NCBI GenBank assembly: GCA_003194525.1
Contig: NBIV01000046.1
Location: forward strand, 310,001 to 374,000
DNA: 64,000 nucleotides
Source of the DNA: Gracilariopsis chorda
Taxonomy: Eukaryota > Rhodophyta > Florideophyceae > Gracilariales > Gracilariaceae
Direction of reading: 5' to 3'
The position numbers and the translations under genes were made by a program. Below are positions 45,185-53,421 of this stretch, in pieces. How positions within the stretch are numbered: position 1 is the stretch's first letter; each line of letters opens with the position of its first letter. The notes under the pieces were generated by a model that was not told the origin of the DNA, did no database searches, and saw only the letters and a program-made list of their open reading frames with translations.

Positions 45185-46402
45185 CTACGACGCGGGAGAG
45201 ACGCGCTTCGCCGCGCAAAACTGGCAAACGCATCCATCACTCACAGCCACACATCTCCACAACGCTCGCGCGCCATCAATAAAGCGCTCACCCCCGTCCG
45301 CGAACAGCGCCGCCATCAGCAAAAGCTGCTCAACAACCGCCTCCACCCCCGCCATCAGTGCATCATTTCTTCCGCCGCCGCCACTGCGTCCCACAATCGG
45401 CTTGCTACACGCATACAGCGCTTCCCAAATGCGCATCACGTCGCTTTGCAATCGAACAGGACGCAGTAACACCGTCTCATTATCGCGGAATCCATGCCAT
45501 TCCAATCCGCCCTTCGCCTTGTGACGCCCGATCGCATTGCACACCTCCGTGCTTGTCACCAGCGTGTGCACGTCGTCGCAGCGCGAATCACTCAGACGCC
45601 GTAGCGCATCAATCCACCTGTCGTGTCGAACCTCGAACAATAGCCACTTCCACTCTCGGCGTTCAAAACACTTGAGACAGTTGCTACCATCCAAATCGTG
45701 ACTTTCCACACGCCACGCCTCCTTCACGCCCATTCGTGCCACGTCGTTCAGCACCACCGAAAACGGCAGCATCTTGTTAAGGTCGTCAAGAAGCGCGAGT
45801 GATTCTTCCAAATCCCGAACATCGCCTTCGCACTGTGCAATGCGCGCTTTGACAAACTTGTACACCGATTCTCGCACGTCCTTCCACAAATCTTTCTCAT
45901 CGGCCTGACGAAGAAAGCTGTTCACATGCACGTTTTCACCACGCACGTTGCGATTCACCAACTGCTGCGCCGCACATACATAAGCGAAAAACGTGAGCAG
46001 GCTGATGACGGGCAACTTGGCAAACCACATCGGCAAATGTTCATCAACAAGGTCCATTACATCCGCGCTACTGTCCATCTCATCTGCAAATCTCATCCCG
46101 GCATTCAACCACTCGCCACGCTGAGATCCACTCAGCCGCGTCAGCACATACCCGACGTGAAGCAACATTCGATTCTCACTCTGGTCAACGCACGAATCTC
46201 TCGGTTTACAGCCCGTTGTGAAGCATTGTAAAATGTCAAGCGGCATGTGGTAGCCGGATTCTCTCTGACACGTTTGCAGTTTCTTTTTCAAGTCGAACGT
46301 GGATATGGCAAGTAGCCTGTCGCTCAACGTTCTGTCGTAGATACCTGCCAGTTCTTTCTGGATGCATGCATCGCTGTCCATGATTTGATGCTCTGATTGC
46401 AT
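45185..46402 (-). CDS. 405-aa protein of unknown function
   Basis: This is an intact frame from the ATG at 46402. A second ATG seven codons on (MDSDACIQ) is an equally good start. I recognise no domain. The sequence is of ordinary composition and looks mostly helical, with a mildly hydrophobic stretch near residues 130-155 (LPVISLLTFFAYVCAAQQLV) that is too polar at its ends to be a sure membrane span. Cysteines occur throughout, including CVCQFC near the C-terminus. Length, codon use like its neighbours and its place in the gene island make it a believable gene. It is divergent from the fibrillin gene. Confidence 0.7.
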   Translation of the reverse strand: MQSEHQIMDSDACIQKELAGIYDRTLSDRLLAISTFDLKKKLQTCQRESGYHMPLDILQCFTTGCKPRDSCVDQSENRMLLHVGYVLTRLSGSQRGEWLNAGMRFADEMDSSADVMDLVDEHLPMWFAKLPVISLLTFFAYVCAAQQLVNRNVRGENVHVNSFLRQADEKDLWKDVRESVYKFVKARIAQCEGDVRDLEESLALLDDLNKMLPFSVVLNDVARMGVKEAWRVESHDLDGSNCLKCFERREWKWLLFEVRHDRWIDALRRLSDSRCDDVHTLVTSTEVCNAIGRHKAKGGLEWHGFRDNETVLLRPVRLQSDVMRIWEALYACSKPIVGRSGGGGRNDALMAGVEAVVEQLLLMAALFADGGERFIDGARALWRCVAVSDGCVCQFCAAKRVSPAS

Positions 46403-47050
46403 GGTGTGTGCGGTAGCTTTTGTCGCATGCGCTTGTGGGGGGGAGGAGGTGGTGCTACTTGCGCACCGTCTAGTGGCGATGCATTCTTATAGCATTCTTA
46501 TAATGCTGCGAAAAGCCGTTACGAATGCTTGCGTTCGCAACGGCGTTCGGATTTCATTCATACCGGCGGTGTACGTTCACACTTGCTTTCAACATGGGCT
46601 GCCACAGCAACCAAAACGTCTTCATCCCGTCTCCACCATACTATGCACTATGATACACACTGGAGACGTTTGAACCCAGGTGCGCAGCATCGTCGAGGAG
46701 CATCCGTAGGATCTGTCCCGGGACGACATGTCACGGAAACCGCCGCGTGTCGGCCACATGCACAGCAAGGTGAAACGCAAACGACAATATGTCATCCCGC
46801 CACAGCAGCGCCACGTTGCCATGTACCACGCAGCCCTGAGCTCAACGAACTTGCCGTGGTGCACACTGCCCAGCGCCACCACAGCGGCCGCTTTGGTTGG
46901 ACCGCTGCTCTCCAACGGCCTCTGCGTCTTAATCCATTCGTCACCCCCGCGCCGCCCTTCGCACCGCATCTCGCCCCTCCAAACTCAACTCCAGTCGCTT
47001 CCCCGTCCTCCCCCCCTCACCCCCTCCCCAACCCCCCCCCCAACGCAGCC
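46403..47050. promoter_or_regulatory. Divergent promoter region, unknown gene (-) and fibrillin (+)
   Basis: This is a 648-bp gap between two divergent starts. The plus-strand frame into the fibrillin gene is open upstream as far as 46529, but that part has no homology and is Pro/Ser/His-rich, so I take it as leader. A direct repeat gcattcttata occurs twice at ~46480-46503. A C-rich run directly precedes the fibrillin ATG. Confidence 0.4.
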
Positions 47051-47881
47051 ATGGACGTTCTGGCGTTCACCACCACCTCCTCCTTCCTACGATTAACTCC
47101 CGGCACCCAGCAATGTTCCTTCACCTGCACAAAGCGTGCAGCCACGCCAAACGTGGCACGGCGCGCACGCCCTCTCAACATTCGCATGGAGCTCGAGGGA
47201 GAGGAAGCCGAAGATGAGGCGCCCTCCGACGTCGCAGTTCCAGTAGGAGACGCCGTGAAAACCATGATTCCCGGAATGGACGAAGCCAAACGAACCGCGC
47301 TTGTGGCCAAACTGCTGCAGTACGCCGCCATCACCGACCGCGGACAATCCGCCACAGACGCCCAAGTCTCCGCTGTGGACGACATTGTCATGTCTCTCGA
47401 GGAGGTCAATCCGAACCCGCAGCCCGTTGAAATCGACCTCATAGATGGAGAATGGAACCTTGTATACACCGCTGCAAAGCTGTTTCAAACCAATCCATTC
47501 CTCATGGCCGCTGCCACACCCCTGTTGCAGGTCGGTCAGGTGCGCCAGCGCATATCTGTAGACGAAGGAAAGCTCTCCACTGAGGTGGAGGTAATCGCCT
47601 TTCCCGTAACGTCATGGACCGTGAAGACAACCGGGCGCATCACCCCAGTCGGGGCGGAACGACTTGAAGTCACCGTGGAAACGACCAACATTACGGGTGG
47701 CAAAATTGCCGATCGCATTGACCTGGGCGGCATTTCATTTGACGTGCCCGTCGAACAAATCTATTCTCGCATTCGAAACGCCTCGCCGGAGACCTATGTG
47801 GATACTTACTATCTGGATGAAACGCTGCGCATTTCCAGATCGAAGGAAGGAAAGTTATACATTTATACGCGACTGGATTGA
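47051..47881 (+). CDS. PAP/fibrillin family plastid lipid-binding protein
   Basis: The protein is 277 residues from the ATG at 47051. I prefer this start to 46529 because it puts a typical transit peptide first (MDVLAFTTTSSFLRL..., Ser/Thr/Arg-rich, ~45 residues) and the extra upstream part has no homology. An acidic linker leads to a helical segment (DEAKRTALVAKLLQYAAITDRG). The PAP/fibrillin lipocalin-like domain follows: LIDGEWNLVYTAAKLFQTNPF, LLQVGQVRQRIS, and the family end ETYVDTYYLDETLRISRSKE followed by LYIYTR. Fibrillins sit on thylakoids and plastoglobules and take part in plastoquinone and lipid handling and stress protection. The gene is complete with a normal length for the family. 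Confidence 0.9.
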   Translation: MDVLAFTTTSSFLRLTPGTQQCSFTCTKRAATPNVARRARPLNIRMELEGEEAEDEAPSDVAVPVGDAVKTMIPGMDEAKRTALVAKLLQYAAITDRGQSATDAQVSAVDDIVMSLEEVNPNPQPVEIDLIDGEWNLVYTAAKLFQTNPFLMAAATPLLQVGQVRQRISVDEGKLSTEVEVIAFPVTSWTVKTTGRITPVGAERLEVTVETTNITGGKIADRIDLGGISFDVPVEQIYSRIRNASPETYVDTYYLDETLRISRSKEGKLYIYTRLD

Positions 47882-48532
47882 ACGTGTAGGAACGCCATTC
47901 AAAGCGACATAGCAACGAGCATTGCTTTTCTAGCGATCCCGTTTCGAACTGCAACTGCGGATATAACACATGTGTAGTAAAATCACTCAAGCCGGTTTAC
48001 ACATATAGTAAATATGTATACTGTACGTACAAATGGATATATGTAGATACGTAGCCTACTAGTCTTTGGTGGCGAGTGCGTGTTCGCATGTTTGACTGCA
48101 TCGCTCGCAAGAAAAAAAGCCTTGTTTGCTTGCCTGCGTGGCCGACAAATGTAAGCACCCTTCAACCGATTCGCCCCCCGTGATAACGCCCAACAAGGCG
48201 AAGCCACAAGAGCTACCCAAAACAACAAGTAAGTCATCATACCCGCAAAGCGTGCTCAACAGCAGTCAAAAACAAGAGGTGACGACCATCGGTGTGCTGC
48301 TTGCCATGCCACGGGTGATCCATGAGAAGAGGTATCTTATAGACCACACACACGTTGCGTAGCATACGCCAGAACCAAAAAAAAAAGAAAACTGGCGGAA
48401 GCGCATAATAGAAAAGGGGAGGTGGGGAGGGGGGGGGGGGGGGGGGATGGGTGGTTTCTTTAAGAGGAAGATAGGCAGCAAGAACCAAAAGGCGAGACGT
48501 TATAACAAGTGTAAGTGAACGGGGCAGCTGAA
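47882..48532. other. Convergent 3' region, fibrillin and zinc-finger genes
   Basis: No gene is seen. It contains a TGTAGATA site at 48042-48049 in the probable fibrillin 3' UTR, an A-run near 48377-48388 and an 18-base G run at 48429-48446. Confidence 0.4.
48429..48446 (+). repeat. Poly-G run of 18
   Basis: Eighteen consecutive G's lie inside a purine-rich stretch (48415-48475). It could form G-quadruplex DNA and its true length is uncertain in any assembly. Confidence 0.8.
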
Positions 48533-50128
48533 TCAGTCCTTTCGGGGAGGAGTTGCAGGGTGTGGCACAGATCGAAATGGCGACGACACATTGACGGACG
48601 GTTTCGCTGCAGTGTTGATAGGTTGATCAGGGGTAGATGCATTCGTTAGCGAAGGAATAGACATGACATATAAAGGGTGTGCGTGCGTAGCAACACTCTC
48701 TCCCCCCGAAGACGGGCGAGGCGGTGAAGCGGCGGCAGCATTCGCAAGTAGCGAAGGAGCAGGAGAAAGTGGATGGGAATCATCATTGAAAAGTTTGACA
48801 ACGCACTGTTCAGCAGCTTGTTGTTGCTGATGAAGTTGTTTCTTGGCGTGCGACTTGCCGATGAGATGCGCCTCATAATTGGCGGCTCCGGAAACGGTGA
48901 CGTTGCATAGTTGGCATTGAAAAGTGTTGACATGGGACGCATTGTCGAGTTTCTTGCGGTGACGTGCACTTGCGAGATGGGCGTTGAGGTTGTCATTGGA
49001 GTTGCAGGTGATGTCACAGACGGAGCAGTGGAAAGCACCGACGATAGGTTGGGGAGTGGACGAAGAGGGTTGTGAAGAGGTTGTGGATACGGGTTGGGGT
49101 GAGGAACGAAGTTGGGGTGAGGAACGAAGCGCTGCGCCTGCGCCTGCGGCGGCGGCGGCGGCGGTTGCTGGGGCTGTTGGAGCAGTTGTTGTTGAGGTGG
49201 TTGTTGAATTGTTTGTGGTTATTGAATTGGTGGCGTTGTGAGTTGGTGCGGACGGCGGCGGTGGGGCAGGTGTTGTGGTTGGTGTTGCGGTTGTTGTTGT
49301 TGCGCTTTTTGTTGGGTTTGTGGGCGAGGGTCGGGAAGTAATCGGAGATGAAGTTGTGGCAGTGATGGTGTTGGGCTGTGCAGTGGAGGTAGGAGCGGCA
49401 ACATGAGTTGGAGGCGGGCGGGTAGAGGCGGAAGGAATGACATTCAAGGCGGGCGACACAGGTGGCGGTGTAAAGGCAGGGTGCGGCGATTCAGGTGCGG
49501 CACGGTGCGGGGAGGTGGAGGCGGGCGGTGACAGTCGGCGATGCTTGGCGCAGTTGAGATGTTGTAGCACTTCGTTGTGAGCGTGGATGGAGGTGCGGCA
49601 GAGCTGGCAATACCATTGTGACGGGGCTTGTTGAAGGATGCTCTCCTGAGAGAAGCGGCGTTGGGCGAGTTTGAAGGCGTTGTGCAGTTCGGCTTTCTTG
49701 CGATGCTTCTGGCCGGACTGGTGGATGGAGAACTGTGATGGGGTGTCACAAGTGATGTTGCAAATGGTGCATCGGAAGTGGATGGCGCTTGAGGCGGGTT
49801 GGTGTTGGTGTGGTTGATCTGGGGAGGAGGGGGCGGGGGTGGAGAGCCAGGGGGGGAGGTGGGGGGGTGCGGGGCAGAAGGACGGGTGGACGGCGGAGAG
49901 ATGGGCGGAGAGATGGTCGGGGGAGGGGAAGGTGGCGGGGCAGAGGGGCAGCGGGGGATGGGGGGAGGGGGGGGTGTGGCGGTGTGAAGTAGGCGTCGGC
50001 GGGAAGAAGGAGCGGCTTTATGGAGGAGGGGTCTGCCACGGCGGCGTTGTAGCGCGGCGGCAGGGCGGAGAAGTGCTGGTGGAGCTGTTGCAGGTGGGGG
50101 GGGGGGCGGGCGGCGGCGAGTTGGACAT
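48533..50128 (-). CDS. C2H2 (U1/JAZ-like) zinc-finger protein, frame broken at poly-C runs
   Basis: The frame ending at 48533 is open back to 50017 and contains four fingers with the long C-x2-C...H-x5-H spacing of U1-like/matrin/JAZ fingers: FRCTICNITCDTPSQF..H (near 49.77 kb), WYCQLCRTSIHAHNEV..H (near 49.60 kb), FHCSVCDITCNSNDNL..H (near 49.02 kb) and FQCQLCNVTVSGAANY..H (near 48.91 kb). This finger type usually binds double-stranded RNA or RNA:DNA hybrid. The open frame has no ATG before the fingers. The likely start is the ATG at 50128 (MSNSPPPAPP...). From there the coding-like text changes frame in an 11-C run (50096-50106) and again in the C-rich stretch near 49.96-49.98 kb. Linkers are Pro/Thr/Ala-rich. 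Either the homopolymers are mis-sequenced or the copy is inactive. Confidence 0.68.
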
Positions 50129-50154
50129 GACTGCTGGGGGAGGGAGGGGGGAGG

Positions 50155-50196
50155 GGGGACGGGGACGGGGACGGGGACGGGGACGGGGACGGGGAC
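50155..50196 (+). repeat. Seven tandem GGGGAC hexamers
   Basis: Seven perfect head-to-tail GGGGAC units lie ~30 bp upstream of the zinc-finger start, inside a G-rich tract (50090-50260). On the minus strand they read as Pro-Val dipeptides. Confidence 0.9.
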
Positions 50197-50356
50197 GGGG
50201 GAGGGGGAGGGGGGAGGGGAGGGCGCGATCGGGGGAGGGGAGGGGGAGCGTGGGATCGGGGGAGCGTCGGGCGTTGCGCTTGGGCGTTGCGCTTGGGCAG
50301 CGGGGGCGGCGCTGGCGAGGGCGCGATGCAATGGTTGGAAGCGCCACAAGCACCAA

Positions 50357-50693
50357 GCGCAAAAGGGCGCCGCTTTACACTGTAAAGTCGCCGTGCGCAA
50401 AAGGGCCTCGCTTTACACTGTAAAGTCGCCGTGCGCAAAAGGGCCTCGCTTTACACTGTAAAGTCACCGTGCGCAAAAGGGCGCCACTTTACACTGTAAA
50501 GTCGCCGTGCGCAAAAGGGCCGCTTTACACTGTAAGTCGCCGTGCGCAAAAGGGCGCCGCTTTACACTGTAAAGTCGCCGTGCGCAAAAGGGCCTCGCTT
50601 TACACTGTAAAGTCGCCGTGCGCAAAAAGGGCCCCGCTTTACACTGTAAAGTCGCCGTGCGCAAAAAGGGCGCCACTTTTTTACACTGTAAGG
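50357..50693. repeat. Nine-copy ~37-bp tandem array, each unit with a 15-bp palindrome
   Basis: The unit is gcgcaaaagggc, then 2-4 variable bases, then CTTTACACTGTAAAG, then tcgccgt. It repeats nine times. CTTTACA and TGTAAAG are perfect inverted arms around one C. Copies differ mainly in the 2-4 bases before the palindrome (gccg, ctcg, gcca, cccg). One copy lacks an A in the right arm, and the last has extra T's and is cut short. The array fills the gap between the zinc-finger start region and the HAD gene stop, ending within a few bases of that stop. Both strands are open across it by chance of unit length and composition. Confidence 0.95.
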
Positions 50694-50694
50694 C

Positions 50695-51759
50695 CTACAG
50701 AGCGCGCCCGCCGCAGCGCTCGCCCAGCAGGTCGCGCACTTCGATCAGCGCCGGCTCCACGCGCACCACGTCGGCGCCCGCCGCGCTCAGCGCCGCGCCC
50801 GGCAGACTGGTGCTCACGGCCACGCAGCGCATGCCCGCGCGCTTCGCCGCCACCACGCCCGCCTCGGCGTCCTCCACCACCACGCAGCGCGCCGCGGCCA
50901 CGCCCACGCCCCGCGCCGCCGCCAGGAACACGTCCGGCGCCGGCTTCTTGCGCTCAATGTCGTCGCCGCACGTCACAAAGTCGAACTGCTCCGCCCCCAG
51001 CCCGATGGCGCTCAGGTTGGCGTCCACCTTCACGCGGTCCGCCGAAGACGCCACCGCCACCTTCAGCCCCAGCTGCTTCACCCGCCGCACCAGCCCGTCC
51101 ACCCCCGGGAACGACCTCAGCTCGTTCACGTAGCCGTGCTTGTGGTACACCTCGAAGAACTGCTGCTTGGCCACCTCCGCGTCGAAGTTGGCCACCTTGT
51201 ACACCTTTGCCACCCCCGCCAGAAAGTTCGCCTCCCCCGTCCCGGTGAACGGCGCAAAGTCCTCGGCGCGCACCGTCACGTTGTAGAACCTGCGAAACAC
51301 ACACACCGCCGCATTGCGGCTCGCTATTTCAGAGTCGCAAAGCACCCCGTCCATGTCGAACAGCACCGCGTCGTAATCGCGCTGCTCGGCCGGGATCGCC
51401 ACGCAGCATCGCGCCCCGACGCGCCCGAAATACGCCCGTTCCATGTGTCCGAGGTACTTGTCCAGCACGATGGTGCCCAGCTTGGACACCGATCCCACCC
51501 CGCGGAAGCGCTTCGCCGCCACGTTCTTGAGCCTGTTGTGCGTCGTTTGCGAGATGGCCACGCGTTGCATTGCCCCGTTCAACGGCGTGCTGCTGCTGTG
51601 CGGCACGCCCAGATACGCCGCTGTCGTCCTTCTTGACCGCTCCATACCTTTGCCTTCGTTCTTGCGCTGCTTTCCGCGCTCACTCGCCTTGCTGTTCACG
51701 TACAATTGTCGCCTTAAGCGCGGACGAACGCGCAGCTCAGCTATTTGCGTATAACACAA
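50695..51759 (-). CDS. HAD-superfamily hydrolase, SOQ1 N-domain-like (beta-PGM/CbbY type)
   Basis: The frame has 354 codons from an ATG at 51759. A likelier start is the ATG at 51645 (MERSRRTTAAYLG...), and another lies at MQRVAIS. The N-terminus before ~residue 125 is basic and Ser/Thr-rich, fitting a plastid transit peptide. The HAD core has DMDGVLCDS near residue 132 (nucleophile Asp, then the acid/base Asp), GTGEANFLAGVAKVYKVANF (cap), VAVASSADRVKVDANL (motif II Ser), KKPAPDVFLAAA near 269 (Lys) and CVVVEDAEAGVVAAK near 292 (acidic motif). The GTGEA..FL.GVA and ASSADR.KVDANL wording closely matches the HAD domain of plant SOQ1, a thylakoid protein that limits a slow form of non-photochemical quenching. 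Here there are no thioredoxin or NHL domains after it. The gene is very GC-rich. Confidence 0.85.
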   Translation of the reverse strand: MCYTQIAELRVRPRLRRQLYVNSKASERGKQRKNEGKGMERSRRTTAAYLGVPHSSSTPLNGAMQRVAISQTTHNRLKNVAAKRFRGVGSVSKLGTIVLDKYLGHMERAYFGRVGARCCVAIPAEQRDYDAVLFDMDGVLCDSEIASRNAAVCVFRRFYNVTVRAEDFAPFTGTGEANFLAGVAKVYKVANFDAEVAKQQFFEVYHKHGYVNELRSFPGVDGLVRRVKQLGLKVAVASSADRVKVDANLSAIGLGAEQFDFVTCGDDIERKKPAPDVFLAAARGVGVAAARCVVVEDAEAGVVAAKRAGMRCVAVSTSLPGAALSAAGADVVRVEPALIEVRDLLGERCGGRAL

Positions 51760-52324
51760 AAGCAGCTGCCGCCATGCAGCTGGAGGCGACCGTTGTGAGC
51801 TTTACTTCCGGAACGCTTCTCACTTGCGAACGCCTCACCTTGGCTCAGCGCTGTCCAACGGTCCACGTACAACACCCACACTGCACAACGCCACAAACCA
51901 CCCTCAAGACTCGAACCCGCCATCTCCGCCGCCGCACCCTCTGCCGAACCGTCAGGTATAAATACCGCCGACGAAACCCACTATCCGCATGACCGTACTA
52001 GTCGGGATCAGACTGTAGGTCATCTACTATCCAATTCTCTTAGAATTGACGCTCAACTCAAGCGTGGGTGATGACATCGTCTCTGCGTGCTGAGCAGGAT
52101 AGATGCCGTGCTCTCCAGCGCAGCGTAGAAGACCGTGCAGCCGTGCGGGCCCTGCCCCGCGGCGCGGCACGCAGGACAGTCAGACCGCTTTTTTGTTCCT
52201 CCGCTCCTCTCTCTCTTCTACACAAAACCAACTACAACAACTACCGCCACACGCTTCTTTTACAACGACACTCTTTTGCACTTCTATCGCTTCCAAGCTT
52301 GGCTGTCGCGCGCACGTACCTCGT
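51760..52324. other. Intergenic region upstream of the HAD gene
   Basis: No gene is supported. It serves as promoter for the HAD gene on the minus strand and as the 3' flank of the 222-aa gene. A pyrimidine-rich stretch covers 52190-52300. Confidence 0.35.
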
Positions 52325-52993
52325 TCACCAGTAACTGTCGCTCTTCCTCCTCGGCAAGTCGCAGTCGTCCGCTATCCCCTCGCGCAGCCACACAGCCCTC
52401 CTCACCTCCGCTCCGCCCTCCCCGATCTCCACAAACGCATATGTAGTTCGTCGAGATACGTCCACCTCAGCCCCTTCGATCTCCCTTTCCAGAAACTCGG
52501 CCCACGAACTATTCACAAACTTTTCTTCCGCACCGTCCGTCTGCGCACCGTCGTCCACCCCTTCCTCCACATCACCACTTTCAGCCTCACCTTCATGTCC
52601 AAGTCCATCCCCGCCAGAAACACTCGCCCTGGCAATCGCTCTACCTCGAAACACACCTTCACCCAGCATATTCCACGCCTCCACACTTCGTTGTTCAAGT
52701 TGCTCAACTCTCGACTGAACCTCTTCACTGCGCGCTTTCGCCTCGCGTTGGCGCATTTGTCGCATGCGAAACAGTCGTAAGATAGCTTCAACATTTCCTC
52801 TCTCCGCTGAGAAGCGTGTTGAAAGCGTTGTTACATTCCATCGTTTCGGATCCTCTTCATGAAGAGCCATGATTTCTTCCTTCGTCTTGTTGGGGATGTA
52901 CAACAGTTTCGAACGCCCTGATGTGCGTTTCGTCTCACTTGAGAGCGCTCGCTGCGCCCACCTCTGTGCTGATCGTTGCACGTGCGATCTCAT
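52325..52993 (-). CDS. 222-aa protein, possibly mitochondrial (Rrg9/neugrin- or mitoribosome-associated-like)
   Basis: This is an intact frame from the ATG at 52993. The start is a classic amphipathic, Arg-rich presequence without acidic residues (MRSHVQRSAQRWAQRAL). It is followed by KTKEEIMALHEEDPKRWNVT and ..RFSAERGNVEAILRLFRMRQ. That block, 'helix, LHxxDPxxW, then a winged-helix-like VEAILRL', resembles fungal and animal mitochondrial proteins such as Rrg9/neugrin or Bot1-type regulators of mitochondrial translation. The middle forms a likely coiled coil (EAKARSEEVQSRVEQLEQRS). The C-terminal half is acidic. The family assignment is weak. A gene is supported by the intact frame, the targeting signal and its place in the island. 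Confidence 0.6.
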   Translation of the reverse strand: MRSHVQRSAQRWAQRALSSETKRTSGRSKLLYIPNKTKEEIMALHEEDPKRWNVTTLSTRFSAERGNVEAILRLFRMRQMRQREAKARSEEVQSRVEQLEQRSVEAWNMLGEGVFRGRAIARASVSGGDGLGHEGEAESGDVEEGVDDGAQTDGAEEKFVNSSWAEFLEREIEGAEVDVSRRTTYAFVEIGEGGAEVRRAVWLREGIADDCDLPRRKSDSYW

Positions 52994-53421
52994 TGCTTGT
53001 CCGCTTCTCTCGCCGTCTTTTTAGCTTCTTGTCATGTAAAGGAGAGCAGAGTCAAACGCCCAACAGTTCCGATCGGCGGCCACTGAAATGGCCCTTGTTT
53101 CAGAACGCTGTGTCGTGGACTACCGTGCTAGATGGATACTGTAGATATATGCGCTTTGATCCCACGTTCTGTAGCTGTGTTGAGGAGTTGCTCAAAATGG
53201 CGATGCTGCCTCTGAGAGGCCCTGCCACGATTACAGTCCATGCCTTTGACCTAACCATTTATCGCACATCACCATGATGCATCATGTCGATGTTTCTTAA
53301 CGCTCGCTCCCCGCCACGAACGTACTGGCCCGAATGAAAAAGGCGACGGCGGCTAAACCATGCGTGCATTTTACTAATCATTATGTACACCTACCATTCG
53401 ATACAAAACTCGCGCTCACGT
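52994..53421. other. Intergenic region, RNase Z 3' end and promoter of the 222-aa gene
   Basis: Nothing gene-like is seen. A TGTAGATA site lies at 53140-53147. Confidence 0.35.

Noticed and set aside
46529-47050. N-terminal extension of the fibrillin frame
   Set aside because: The frame is open but the sequence has no homology, is His/Pro/Ser-rich and would bury the transit peptide. The ATG at 47051 is the better start.
49839-50423. Gly/Arg-rich plus-strand frame of 194 codons
   Set aside because: Low-complexity antisense of the C-rich zinc-finger 5' region, with no domain.
50357-50693. CRISPR array
   Set aside because: Repeats are tandem with only 2-4 variable bases, without unique spacers, and the context is eukaryotic.
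50469-51248. Long plus-strand open frame of 259 codons across the palindromic array and the HAD gene
   Set aside because: It is the antisense of the HAD gene plus the array, very rich in Pro, Arg and Ala, and is explained by high GC. The minus-strand HAD protein has clear motifs.
51900-51940. Possible tRNA on the minus strand (GGGTTCGAGTCT box)
   Set aside because: The T-arm stem does not pair and no anticodon arm or acceptor stem can be drawn.
52065-52100. C/D-box snoRNA suggested by TGATGA and CTGA
   Set aside because: The boxes are too close together and there is no terminal stem.
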